From: Novosphingobium sp. 9
GTDB lineage: Bacteria; Pseudomonadota; Alphaproteobacteria; Sphingomonadales; Sphingomonadaceae
Length of the DNA stretch: 64,000 bases
Reading direction: 5' to 3'
Assembly (NCBI RefSeq): GCF_025340265.1
Contig: NZ_CP022708.1
Span: 271,501 to 335,500 of the forward strand
Shown: in pieces, positions 36,792 to 45,595 of the stretch
How the letters are laid out: each line of letters starts with the position of its first letter
Position numbering within the stretch: position 1 is the stretch's first letter
Position numbers and translations under genes: made by a program
Notes under the pieces: model-generated
Database searches by the model: none
The model's input: the letters and a program-made list of their open reading frames with translations, nothing else
What the model was told of the DNA's origin: nothing

Positions 36792-37043
36792 GCTATGCGC
36801 CTCTCCGGTTTGCCCGCTCCCTGCATATTCGGTAGGGTTTCATTTCAGGGCAGCATTGATCCAGGTTGCGATTTTGACCCTGATCGGATGAAGCGCCCAT
36901 TTAGAGCGACGAAGTACAACACCTTTCAGGGGCAATCCCTGCCATCCGGATTGAAATACATTGATCGAGGTTAGCCTTGCGCTTCTAGACTGGAACAACG
37001 GACGCGGATTCTTCTTCAGTCTGCATCACTGAAAGGACGCTCC

Positions 37044-37262
37044 ATGACTAGCCCAGATAAGGATGACCGCGGCCCGGACCCGGCACACCCATCGGAGACG
37101 CCGCGCGGTGCGTTAGGCGACGCTCGCCCCGACGAGCATCATGATCCTCGCGCGGGTGGCGGACAGAAGCCCGAAAAGATCGAAGACCGCCCAATGGTGG
37201 GTGAAGTAAATCCGGATGAATATCCGGCCAAGGAGCGCCGAGACGGAGACGTGACACGCTGA
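37044..37262 (+). CDS. Small acidic hypothetical protein
   Basis: 72 residues, strongly hydrophilic: GDARPDEHHDPRAGGGQKPE, then EDRPMVGEVNPDEYPAKERR. AAAGGACG precedes the ATG. A second copy with a frameshift lies at 30352-30602. No domain recognised; its disorder and charge recall hydrophilin-like stress proteins, but that is only an impression. Confidence 0.6.
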   Translation: MTSPDKDDRGPDPAHPSETPRGALGDARPDEHHDPRAGGGQKPEKIEDRPMVGEVNPDEYPAKERRDGDVTR

Positions 37263-37363
37263 AGAGGTAAAAGCTGCGCGTAGCGAATCCAGACAAGCCC
37301 GGATATTAAGGAGCTGTGGTGGGGATTGCGCGCAGGAGCTTATCAATCGCGTAGGAAACGATC

Positions 37364-38184
37364 ATGACAAGCTGGACGCGCAAGCCGTCAAAATTGCAAA
37401 AGGATACGGTAAGTGGCTACCGCCCGGCGCTGGATCGCTATTCGCCCCGCACCTTCATAGGTGAGGTAAGTCTTGCCAGTTTGAGGAAGCCCCCTGAATT
37501 ACGTGATCGTCCAGGCATGTTCATTCTGGACATGGTCAACTGCTTCGATTTTGAAGGAGCTGACGATCTCCAACCGTCCGCGCTGGCAGCGGCGCGTAAC
37601 ATTCATCGCTTGCGAGGTGAGTTTCGTGATCGCCAATGGCCAGTCATTTACGTGAATGACAATTTTGGCGATCGGCATTCGGAAGCTTCCATCCTGATTT
37701 GGCGATCGGCATTCGGAAGCTTCCAGCCTGATTGCCGGTGCCTTGGAAATTAAAAATCCTGCTACCGAGCTGCTGCAGCCGGCGCCGGCCGATTATTTCA
37801 TAATCAAACCGCAGTTTTCCGCCTTCTATGCGACAAACCTGCCGGTCCTGTTACCGCAGCTTGGCGCCAGCAAACTGGTTTTGAGCGGGATTGCCACGGA
37901 CATATGCGTCCTGTTCACTGCGGCAGATGCCCATATGCGTGACTACGACCTATGGGTGCCTTCGGAATGCGGTCGCTGCAGAACATGAAAACCGGGGCCG
38001 ATGGGCTTTGGAAATCATGGTACAGAGCATGGGCGCAGACAATTCGGCGATCTCGGAACTTATGGTCGATGGATGGGCTGGCCAGCTTGAAGTACTAGCA
38101 GCTTGCCCAGCGAACCGATTTGTTCTCCAGGTGTTGCTATGGACGGCCGAAAGAATGGGAGAGAGACCCCCATGGGGTGGCTGA
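37364..38184 (+). pseudogene. Isochorismatase-family cysteine hydrolase, broken
   Basis: Isochorismatase-like enzyme with the catalytic Asp (MFILDMVNCFDF), Lys (YFIIKPQFSAFY) and Cys (SGIATDICVLFTAADAHMRD) all present but spread over three frames. The first break is a 34-bp tandem duplication (37664-37731), the second an extra G near 37970 (TGCGGTCGC), after which VAAEHENRGRWALEIM follows in the third frame. The start ATG 37364 has AGGAAA. The duplication is not a typical read error, so it is probably a true pseudogene. Confidence 0.78.
37664..37731 (+). repeat. 34-bp tandem duplication
   Basis: Copies 37664-37697 and 37698-37731 differ at one base (ATCCTGA against AGCCTGA). 34 is not a multiple of three, so it shifts the isochorismatase frame. 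The second copy reads the family sequence RHSEASSLIAGALE and is the original. Confidence 0.85.
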
Positions 38185-38828
38185 AGAACAACGGGCTGAC
38201 GATTGCCCTCCTTTCCCTGTTTGCGATCTGCATTGTCGGGCAGTGGATTTCGGGGTGGCATGTCGCGTTGGAAGATGCCCGAAGGCATGCCGAGCCAAGC
38301 TTGTCGCTATTTGCCTATGCCGCCAGTCCGCAATTTCTTTCGTCGGTTTTCGAAAACTGGGAGAGCGAGTTCTTGCAAATGGCAGCCTATGTGGTTCTCA
38401 CCGCGTTTCTGATCCAGCAGGGCTCTGCTGAATCTAAAGATCCTGATGATCCCAAACGAGACGAACATCTGTACCATCAGGCTTATCGGCCCGGAGCGCC
38501 ATCCGTATTGCACAAAGGACCGGCGTTGCGCGTCTTGTACGCCCGATCTCTTGGCTTTGTGCTCGCTCTGCTATTTGCAGCGTCGTTTGCAATGCACTGG
38601 TTTCAGAGTGCGCACGCGGCGGCGGAGGATGCGCTGGAGCACGGTGAGACACCACTCTCAGTCCTGGCCTATCTTGCCGACGGGAAACTGTGGTTTGAAT
38701 CTTTCCAGAATTGGCAAAGTGAGTTCCTTTCGACCGCCGTGCTGGTCGTCCTTTCGATATTCTTGCGGCAGCGCGAGTCTCCAGAGTCCAAGGCTGTCGC
38801 TGCGCCCAACAGTCAGACCGGAGAATAG
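38172..38828 (+). CDS. DUF6766 family membrane protein
   Basis: 218 residues with an internal repeat: WLKNNGLTIALLSLFAICIV ... FENWESEFLQMAAYVVLTAF in the first half, and RSLGFVLALLFAASFAMHWF ... FQNWQSEFLSTAVLVVLSIF in the second. Four membrane helices in two pairs. The FxNWxSEFL motif occurs in both halves. Unknown function. I chose ATG 38172 (GGGAGAGA upstream); the frame is open to 38103 through the isochorismatase tail. It precedes ligD by 48 bases. Confidence 0.78.
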   Translation: MGWLKNNGLTIALLSLFAICIVGQWISGWHVALEDARRHAEPSLSLFAYAASPQFLSSVFENWESEFLQMAAYVVLTAFLIQQGSAESKDPDDPKRDEHLYHQAYRPGAPSVLHKGPALRVLYARSLGFVLALLFAASFAMHWFQSAHAAAEDALEHGETPLSVLAYLADGKLWFESFQNWQSEFLSTAVLVVLSIFLRQRESPESKAVAAPNSQTGE

Positions 38829-38876
38829 AGGAAAGCCGTAAACATTCCACAATTTGCAATCTCGATCGGAGCGGAC

Positions 38877-41384
38877 ATGGTAATAGCTTCAAAAGCAAAA
38901 ATGGCGTCAGCAGAAGAGCGTCTTGCTAGGTATCGAGGCAAGCGCGATTTCACACGGACCTCTGAGCCGTCAGGAGTATCCACGCCGACAGCGGGCAACG
39001 GCTTCGTCGTGCAGAAACATGCCGCGAGTCGCCTCCATTATGATTTTCGCCTTGAGCTCGACGGCACGCTGGTCAGCTGGGCCGTGACGCGTGGACCAAG
39101 TCCGAACCCCGACGACAAGCGCCTGGCGGTTCGCACGGAGGACCATCCACTCGACTATGCGCGTTTCGAGGGTACGATTCCGAAAGGTGAATATGGCGGT
39201 GGCACCGTGATGCTGTGGGACAATGGCACCTGGGAGCCGGTCCCGGAAAAGGATCCAAGCAAGACATTGGCCGAGGGCCATCTGCATTTCACGCTACACG
39301 GACGCCGGATGCAGGGTGAGTGGATCATGTTCCGCCTCAAGCCTCGCGGACGCGAAAAAGGCGAAAACTGGATTCTGCGAAAGATCGAGGATGAGTTCGC
39401 CGCTGGCTCGGATGATCTTATCGGGATACATCTCACCAGTGTAGACAGCGGCCGCACGATGGAAGAGATCGCCGCTGGCAAAACGATACAGAAACGCAAT
39501 GTAAGGGCCAAAGCGGCGGTATCCGCGCCGGCGAGAAAAGCTGCTCCGAGCCAGCGCAACAAAAACGGCAAGCTGCCGCCCTTTCAACCGGTCCAGCTTG
39601 CAGCTCTAGTGGACCATGTGCCATCAGGCGACCGCTGGCTGCATGAGCTTAAATATGACGGCTACCGAACGCTCATTGCCGTGGGCGGTGGCGAAGGGCG
39701 GGCCTATACCCGATCAGGGCTCGATTGGTCGGATCGATTTGCGGGTCTGATCGCCCAAGCTGTCCAGCTCGATGTCGACAGCGCGCTGATCGACGGCGAG
39801 GCTGTGGTAACACTAGCCGATGGTCGTACCAGCTTTGCGGCCCTTCAGGCTGCGCTGAAGGATGATCCTGGCAAGATCGATTATTATGCTTTCGATCTGC
39901 TTGAACTGAATGGGGAGAATCTGACTGGCCTCCCGCTCATCAAGCGGAAAGAAAAGCTTGCCGAGCTCCTGGCCCAGCAAAAGGGGCACCTTCGCTACTC
40001 CGACCATATCGTCGGCAATGGAGAGAAGCTGTTGACCAGCTTTTGCGATGTCGGGTTGGAAGGGGTGATCTCAAAGCGCGCCGACGCGCGCTACAGCGGG
40101 TCGCGGAGCGGCAACTGGATGAAGACCAAGTGCATACGCCGTCAGGAATTCGTGATCGTTGGCTTCACCCCTTCGGACAAGCAGCGCGGATTCCGCTCGC
40201 TGCTACTGGCCGTCAACGAGGATGGCCAGCTTCGTTACGCGGGAAAAGTAGGTACTGGCTTCGCCGACGAGGAGATCACGCGGCTGATGGAAATCATGGC
40301 TCCGCTCGCCCGAAACGAACCAACTGTCGAGGCTCCGCGCGCCGCCGTGCGCGGGGCCCGCTGGATCGAGCCAAAGCTTGTCGCAGAGATCGCGTATCTG
40401 GAATTCACGGATGAAGGGGTCTTACGCCATCCCAGCTATCTCGGCTTGCGTGAGGACAAGAAGCCAGAAGCGGTGGTCATCGAAAAGGAAGCAGCGGTTG
40501 ATGTGGCCACTGCTTCTTCGATCAGCATAGTGAATATCAGCAACCGCGAACGGGTGATCTTTCCCGAAGGCAAGCTCACCAAGGGTCAGTTGGCGGATTA
40601 TTACGAAACCGTGGTGCCCATCATGCTGCCATGGGCGGGGAGCCGGCCTATCAGCTTGGTACGGTGCCCGCAGGGGCGGGCGAAGAAATGCTTTTTCCAG
40701 AAGCACGACGCCGGCAGTTTCGGCGATACAGTCAGGCAGGTCGGCATCCGGGAAAAGGATGGACATGAAGAAGCCTATCTCTTCGTCGATACGCCTACCG
40801 GCCTTCTCACTTGCGTGCAGATGGGTACAATCGAGTTCCATGGCTGGGGGGCGCGGATCGAGGATGTCGAGAAGGCGGACAGACTCGTGTTCGACCTCGA
40901 TCCTGACGAGGGCCTTGATTTCAAGGATGTCGTGTCTGCCGCATTCCATATGCGCAATCTTTTGTCCGAAATGGGGCTTACGACATTTCCGATGGTGACC
41001 GGTGGGAAAGGGGTTCACGTCATCGCGCCGCTCACTCCGTCGGCGGAGTGGCCGGTGGTGAAGGACTTTGCCCATCGCTTTGCCACGGCGCTGGAGCAGT
41101 CGGAGCCGACCCGCTTCACTGCTGCGCTTTCGAAAGCGAGACGGACCGGACGGATTTTCATTGACTATCTGCGCAACCAGCGCGGCGCCACAGCGGTGAT
41201 GCCCTACAGCGCGCGCAACCGCGAACACGCCCCGCTTGCGGTCCCAGTCACCTGGGAAGAACTGCGCAATCTTGATAAGCCGTCCCGCTGGCACATCGGC
41301 GATGGTGCCGAAATGCTGAAGCGTGCATCATCGAAAAATCTCGCGATGTGGGGTCGGGCCGACCAGTTTATCCCTGATCTTTAA
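38877..41384 (+). CDS. ligD: LigD, multifunctional DNA ligase for end joining
   Basis: 835-residue protein with the three domains in the Pseudomonas order. The 3'-phosphoesterase domain spans about 15-190 (FVVQKHAASRLHYDFRLELD). The ATP-dependent ligase domain has the lysine nucleophile at 259 in KYDGYR and continues to about 535. The archaeo-eukaryotic primase-type polymerase domain spans about 550-835, with FDLDPDEGL near 672. All key motifs are present and the frame is intact. It works with Ku, encoded at 45979 on the other strand. A strong hairpin follows the stop. Confidence 0.95.
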   Translation: MVIASKAKMASAEERLARYRGKRDFTRTSEPSGVSTPTAGNGFVVQKHAASRLHYDFRLELDGTLVSWAVTRGPSPNPDDKRLAVRTEDHPLDYARFEGTIPKGEYGGGTVMLWDNGTWEPVPEKDPSKTLAEGHLHFTLHGRRMQGEWIMFRLKPRGREKGENWILRKIEDEFAAGSDDLIGIHLTSVDSGRTMEEIAAGKTIQKRNVRAKAAVSAPARKAAPSQRNKNGKLPPFQPVQLAALVDHVPSGDRWLHELKYDGYRTLIAVGGGEGRAYTRSGLDWSDRFAGLIAQAVQLDVDSALIDGEAVVTLADGRTSFAALQAALKDDPGKIDYYAFDLLELNGENLTGLPLIKRKEKLAELLAQQKGHLRYSDHIVGNGEKLLTSFCDVGLEGVISKRADARYSGSRSGNWMKTKCIRRQEFVIVGFTPSDKQRGFRSLLLAVNEDGQLRYAGKVGTGFADEEITRLMEIMAPLARNEPTVEAPRAAVRGARWIEPKLVAEIAYLEFTDEGVLRHPSYLGLREDKKPEAVVIEKEAAVDVATASSISIVNISNRERVIFPEGKLTKGQLADYYETVVPIMLPWAGSRPISLVRCPQGRAKKCFFQKHDAGSFGDTVRQVGIREKDGHEEAYLFVDTPTGLLTCVQMGTIEFHGWGARIEDVEKADRLVFDLDPDEGLDFKDVVSAAFHMRNLLSEMGLTTFPMVTGGKGVHVIAPLTPSAEWPVVKDFAHRFATALEQSEPTRFTAALSKARRTGRIFIDYLRNQRGATAVMPYSARNREHAPLAVPVTWEELRNLDKPSRWHIGDGAEMLKRASSKNLAMWGRADQFIPDL

Positions 41385-41386
41385 CC

Positions 41387-41439
41387 GGTCCAGCTAAGCC
41401 TAAAGGCAATCATTGAGGGCCTTTAGGCTTAGCTGGACC
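41387..41439 (+). terminator. Very strong 21-bp stem-loop after ligD
   Basis: Perfect 21-bp arms 41387-41407 and 41419-41439 (starting GGTCCAGCTAAGCC) with an 11-base loop, three bases after the ligD stop. There is no T run. It may be a terminator of ligD mRNA, a stabilising hairpin, or the scar of a small palindromic element. Confidence 0.6.
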
Positions 41440-41841
41440 CCGATTCCATTGTCGTGCAGGGCCCCGTTTGGTGATCGCGCCTCGTCGTGCGCCCATATGC
41501 TCTCCGTGAAAGCTGGACTTTAGTTTGTGCCGCTAGTCCATAGCGCCGCTGGATATCTTTCAACGTCAATTGACCCTCTCGCGGCTCGCTGTTTTGCCCA
41601 GTTGTCAATTAGCTAGTCCAAATGCCACCTAGAGCGGTCCGAGCTCGACCGTGTAGGCTGCAATGGCGGCCTCTCGATGCGCAATTCCGCGCTGCCAAAG
41701 ATGATCCGCTATCCTGCGCGAAAGCCGCCTGTGGTACGTAAAGCAAAAGCATGCAAAGCCCTGTCTGAAGTTTCCGCATAATGTCCCTGCTACATCTCTA
41801 TGTTGACGAAACCACATAGGGACTGCGTCGTTCTATTAGCG
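41440..41841. other. Non-coding stretch between ligD hairpin and a lipoprotein gene
   Basis: About 400 bases in which I see no supported gene. AGCTGGACTT and TAGCTAGTCC near 41510 and 41606 echo the ligD hairpin arm. The promoter of the lipoprotein-transporter pair should be in its right part. Confidence 0.4.
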
Positions 41842-42309
41842 ATGATGAACAAATACCGCTTCAACATGAAATGGGCCATGCTTGTAACGGCATTTCTGCT
41901 GCCAGGTTGTGAGGCTTTGCCGCGCGATCCGGAAAATACGTCACAAAGGATTGCGCATGAAAGGCAGTTCAAAGTTGGAATGGTTGCCGGCACCGAACGC
42001 AGGAAGGAGGGCCAGCAGCTGATAGGCGAGATTTCCAAGCGCATCTACGCACATCCGAGTATTGCGGTTGGCACAGCGGAAGATCTTCTCCAACGAGTGT
42101 CTGATGGAAACCTCGATCTCGTTTTAGGTGAGTTCACCAAAGCCAGTCCGTGGAAGACGGAGGTAGCTTTCGGGCCACCCCTGCGAGCATCAGGTCCAAA
42201 AAGCGATCCACTCGAACTGAAGGCAGCGATGCGAAACGGTGAGAACCGTTGGATCATGCTTGTGGAACGCGCATCGCGCGCCGTTTCAGCGGAAGCGAGA
42301 AGCCAATGA
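41842..42309 (+). CDS. Lipoprotein with a substrate-binding-protein-like domain
   Basis: About 155 residues. After a basic start, AMLVTAFLLPGC is a signal peptide with a lipobox (LPGC). The rest (FKVGMVAGTERRKEGQQLIG, LLQRVSDGNLDLVLGEFTKA, SPWKTEVAFGPPLR) has the pattern of half a periplasmic solute-binding fold. The stop overlaps the start of a cation transporter by ATGA, so it probably serves that transporter, for example by binding metal near it. ATG 41842, 41845 or 41866 are all possible starts. Confidence 0.6.
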   Translation: MMNKYRFNMKWAMLVTAFLLPGCEALPRDPENTSQRIAHERQFKVGMVAGTERRKEGQQLIGEISKRIYAHPSIAVGTAEDLLQRVSDGNLDLVLGEFTKASPWKTEVAFGPPLRASGPKSDPLELKAAMRNGENRWIMLVERASRAVSAEARSQ

Positions 42310-43232
42310 GCAACAGTTTGCCAACCGAACTTCGCAATACCATGCGCGCTGCTATCAGGCTGGAATATTGGAACCTGTTCTGGACGTCGACCATCATCGT
42401 CGTGATGGGGCTCGTGCTCGGCCAAAGCCAAACCATGAAGACGGCATGGGTAGAGGACACCCTTGGTGTCGTACCTCCGATCATGTTTCTCATCGCCGCT
42501 CACATGGAACTGAAGGGTGAGAGGTCCAAAAGATTTCCATTCGGCTTCGAGCGGGTCAACGGGCTCGGCTTTTTCGTTGCGGCAGTCGCGCTTACGGCGG
42601 TGGGGTTGCTTCTACTCTATAACGCGGTCGTAGCCCTTGTGACTGCCGACCACGCGACGGTCGGATCAATCGCGCTGCTGGGCTATGATTTCTGGCTTGG
42701 GTGGCTGATGATCGCAGCACAGCTTTATTCGCTTATTCCGCCCATTCTTATCGGACGGAAGGAGCTACCACTCGCCGAGCAGCTGAACGACAAGCTGCTG
42801 CATACCGATGCCCTTATGAACAAAGCGAATTGGCTGACCGGGGCGGCGGGCCTTGCCGGGGTCATAGGCCTTGGGTTTGGCTGGTGGTGGTCCGATTCCA
42901 TAGCGGCGGCGATCATTTCGATCGATGTGATCAGCGATGGCGTCAAGGCGCTGCGATCTTCAACCGCCGAATTGATCGACGGTTCACCACGGGCCCTTTC
43001 CAGCCCTAAGCTTTCCGGCGATGCGCTTAAACTCGAAGAGCGTCTGCGCGATGAATTTCCAAACGCGATTATTCGACTGCGCGAGACAGGTCGCTTGATC
43101 CGAGCCGAAGTCCACGGCGTATATGCGCCAGAGGAGGATCGGCAGCCGCGCCATTATTGGCCCAAGGAAGAAGGCCGTGCATGGCGGCTTGCGCAAGTCA
43201 GTTTCATACCTCCGATTACGGATGGATTGTAA
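42306..43232 (+). CDS. Cation diffusion facilitator-like transporter
   Basis: 308 residues. It has membrane helices and CDF-type landmarks: MELKGERSKRFPFGFERVNG, VALTAVGLLLLYNAVVALVT, ELPLAEQLNDKLLHTDALMN (His-Asp metal-site region), SDSIAAAIISIDVISDGVKA. A short cytoplasmic C-terminal domain follows. It would export a divalent cation; which one is not clear. Translationally coupled to the upstream lipoprotein. Confidence 0.83.
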   Translation: MSNSLPTELRNTMRAAIRLEYWNLFWTSTIIVVMGLVLGQSQTMKTAWVEDTLGVVPPIMFLIAAHMELKGERSKRFPFGFERVNGLGFFVAAVALTAVGLLLLYNAVVALVTADHATVGSIALLGYDFWLGWLMIAAQLYSLIPPILIGRKELPLAEQLNDKLLHTDALMNKANWLTGAAGLAGVIGLGFGWWWSDSIAAAIISIDVISDGVKALRSSTAELIDGSPRALSSPKLSGDALKLEERLRDEFPNAIIRLRETGRLIRAEVHGVYAPEEDRQPRHYWPKEEGRAWRLAQVSFIPPITDGL

Positions 43233-43410
43233 GAGGCGCCACAATACCGCAAATGCAATCGCACGCCCAATCCTGGTTATTCGCCTATCCCACGAATGAC
43301 CGGTTCAGTCACTCAGCTGCCAATTTTACGCTCATAGGAAAGGACCGTCCGGTTCTGGCAGCTAGCAACCAATGGCATTCCTGTCTTGAAGGCCACGGCA
43401 TGCGGAGGCT

Positions 43411-43526
43411 CGTGATCGGGCCGGTAGCTCAGGGAGAACCTCTCCGGCCCGATCAACTGCCGACGAAACAAACAGGGGGGCAGCGCCGTCGGTGAGTGCA
43501 TAATGCCGCTCCGGCCACATGGTTCC
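43411..43526. repeat. Structured repeat, copy 1
   Basis: About 115 bases, closely repeated at 44426-44537. It contains a perfect 12-bp stem TGATCGGGCCGG / CCGGCCCGATCA (43413-43424 with 43444-43455), then CTGCC pairing with GGCAG, and the shared stretch GCCGTCGGTGAGTGCATAAT. No coding frame is shared, so the structure itself seems to be kept. Confidence 0.6.
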
Positions 43527-44171
43527 GGGAGTTCCCTGCCTCGGGTTGTTTGTGGCCGTGACAGAAAAAATCATGTCGTTAATATGGTTGGGCTATAGAA
43601 CTTTGCATCCATATTCAGCGCAAGCATGTGCTCGAGCCATCGATACGGTTAGGCGTTGCGGTCGAAGTGGACCCCAGCGTGTTTCCTCAAGCCGAAAGCC
43701 CGGCCATGGCGGTCATCCCTGATTTCGACGGCCTCTGGCTCACGATTATTCAAAAGACCACTCAGCCTCTGGAGGAAGTTCCGATCCTCGAAAGCTTTGA
43801 ATGGGTCCATCCTCAAGACAGCGCTGTTCCGCCGATCATGAACTAGACGCGCTGGTGCGGCCTGTTGCGCGGAGATCGGTTGACTGCGGGGCTCCATCGA
43901 ATGGACTGCCGTAACCCGCAGCCGTGCGGTTGCTTGCCATCGAGAAGGCGCCAAATCAATAGGCGGTCGAACGACAGTCCAAGCTGCTGTCCTAATGTAT
44001 GTATGAAAAATGGTACTGCGATGTCGGCGACAGGTCGCGTGTTGTAACCGAGCATCGCAGTAAATAGGGCGGTGGCAAAATTCTTTCTATGGCGCAAGCC
44101 ACTAGCACCTTCTTATTTGTCATTCGTGGATATCTAGTGCTGCGCCAAACAGAGCTTCAAAGCATCAGGGC
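43527..44171. other. Stretch without a convincing gene
   Basis: A 72-codon frame at 43628-43846 on + (VAVEVDPSVFPQAESPAMAV ...) starts with GTG and has no ribosome site; it matches nothing I know. No other support for coding. Confidence 0.35.
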
Positions 44172-44537
44172 TCAAAAAAGTGCCGGCACCTGGTGACAGG
44201 CGCCGGCAGGACGGAGCCCCACCACGCGGTCCCCAGTGATCGCGCTATGATCGAGCTGGCCCGCAGTATTCAGCCAACGGGCCAGCCCGATCAAGTCCAG
44301 CGCTTCGGGGTGGGAAGTCGCGCTGGCATAACCTCAACACGGCCCATCGACGATAGTTTCAGCGTCTTGATCTAGATTGGGATCTGACGGGAGAAGCGCT
44401 TCAGGCTGTGCTGACGTCCGCTATTCGTGATCGGGCCGGTTACCAGGGCAGGTTGGCCGGCCCGATCAACTACCGACGAGACAAACGGGGGTAAGCGCCG
44501 TCGGTGAGTGCATAATGCTGATCGTGTCAGATGGTTC
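44172..44537 (-). ncRNA. Candidate structured non-coding RNA (includes repeat copy 2)
   Basis: Read on the - strand this holds three stem-loops in a row. At 44428-44468 is the same 12-bp stem as in copy 1. At 44248-44293 is a 15-bp stem with one mismatch that again begins TGATCG. At 44181-44208 is a terminator hairpin followed by TTTTTT. In the small second stem of the repeat, CTGCC/GGCAG in copy 1 becomes CTACC/GGTA in copy 2, which looks compensatory. The strand is inferred from the terminator. No known family is recognised. Confidence 0.4.
44181..44208 (-). terminator. Rho-independent terminator, - strand
   Basis: Read on -, TGCCGGC-G-CCTG / CAGG-T-GCCGGCA forms a stem with one internal mismatch and a four-base loop, then CTTTTTT (44175-44180). 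No protein gene lies just upstream on that strand; the structured region above it is the candidate transcript. Confidence 0.65.
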
Positions 44538-44594
44538 CTCCATCTTGCTGATGAGCCAACAAATCCTTGAAGCGATGCAACCTGTTACCGCGTA

Positions 44595-45428
44595 GACTCA
44601 TTACGCGCTGCACCAGATGCGGATGCATATGATCTTGATGGCTGCGAGGAAGTTGGCGGGTTTTTTGTCGTATCGGGTGGCGATACCGCGGAACTGCTTG
44701 ATGCGGTTGAAGAAGCGTTCGACGAGGTTTCGCTGCTTGTAGAGCCATGGCGAGAAGGCGAAGCGCTGCTTGCGGTTTGATCGGTTGGGAATGTTGGCCC
44801 AGACGTTCCTGGTCGCAGCCGCCTCGCGAATGGCGTTGCTGTCATATCCCTTGTCGCCCAGCAGAGTTGCACCGTCGGGAATGGCTTCGATCAGCGCCTC
44901 GGCTTCGCAGGCGTCGTGAACCTGCCCACCTGTCAGCCTCAGGCTGACAGGGCGTCCGTCAGCATCGGCAAGAGCATGGAGTTTGCTGGTGAGACCGCCC
45001 CGGGAACGTCCCATGCCACGATCGCAGCTTCCCCCTTTTTGCCCGTCGCACTGTGCTGGTGGACGCGCATGCAGGTGGAATCGATCATCACCAGTTCGCC
45101 ATTATATCCAGCGGAAACCGCCGCCAGCAGCCGGTCCCAGACCCCGGCTTTGCGCCAGCGCACGAACCGATTGTAGCAGGTCGTCGAAGGTCCGTAGCGC
45201 TCTGGCACTTCGGCCCACGTCGCTCCCGAGCGAAAGCGCCACATGATCCCGTTGAGAACTCGGCGATCATCCACCCGTGCCACGCCCCGTGGCTTGTTGG
45301 GCAACAACGGCTCAATAATCGCCCATTCCCGATCTGTCAGTTCGTACCGCCGTCGTGCCATCAAGCCCTCCAAGTCTGGAACACTCTGAATCATGCGAAC
45401 AGCCAATCCTCAAGGCATTTTATGAGTT
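44595..45428 (-). mobile_element. IS5-family element, IS427 group
   Basis: 834 bp. The short inverted ends GACTCAT / (from the right) AACTCAT are flanked by TA on both sides (44593-44594 and 45429-45430), fitting the TA-type duplication of the IS427 group. It encodes a transposase in two overlapping frames. Confidence 0.75.
44601..45361 (-). CDS. IS427-type transposase, two frames joined by frameshift
   Basis: The first frame starts MARRRYELTDREWAIIEPLL and carries the DDE start (MIDSTCMRVHQHSATGKKG). The second frame continues with MGRSRGGLTSKLHALADADG, LLGDKGYDSNAIREAAATRN and a Glu in KQRNLVERFFNRIKQFRGIA. The switch lies at a run read on - as AAAAAGGGGG (near 45025-45035), the usual slippery site of this group, so it is probably programmed and the element may be active. 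Confidence 0.85.
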
Positions 45429-45553
45429 TACAGCCTAACGCTTTGCAGCGAATATGACGGCTGTGACCCGAAGGCCTTCAAGGCCCTCCCAACCGACCCG
45501 AAGCTTTTACGGCGCTGGGTTTTTCCCGGTGACTTTCAATTGCCATGGTTGGC

Positions 45554-45595
45554 TGAACTAATGCGGTGAAGGGAGGCATCCACCGCATCAGTTCA
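45554..45595 (+). repeat. 42-bp dispersed palindromic element
   Basis: Arms TGAACTAATGCGGTG and CACCGCATCAGTTCA (one mismatch) around AAGGGAGGCATC. Similar copies lie at 26193 and 26488. Here it cuts off the ligD-like remnant that follows. Confidence 0.7.

Noticed and set aside
43628..43846. 72-codon + frame
   Set aside because: GTG start without ribosome site and no family likeness; reported only inside the gap entry.
43500..45440. Integron attC sites, suggested by GTTAGGC and GCCTAAC motifs
   Set aside because: Motifs are isolated, not paired at the right spacing, and no integrase gene is present; one lies at an IS427 end.
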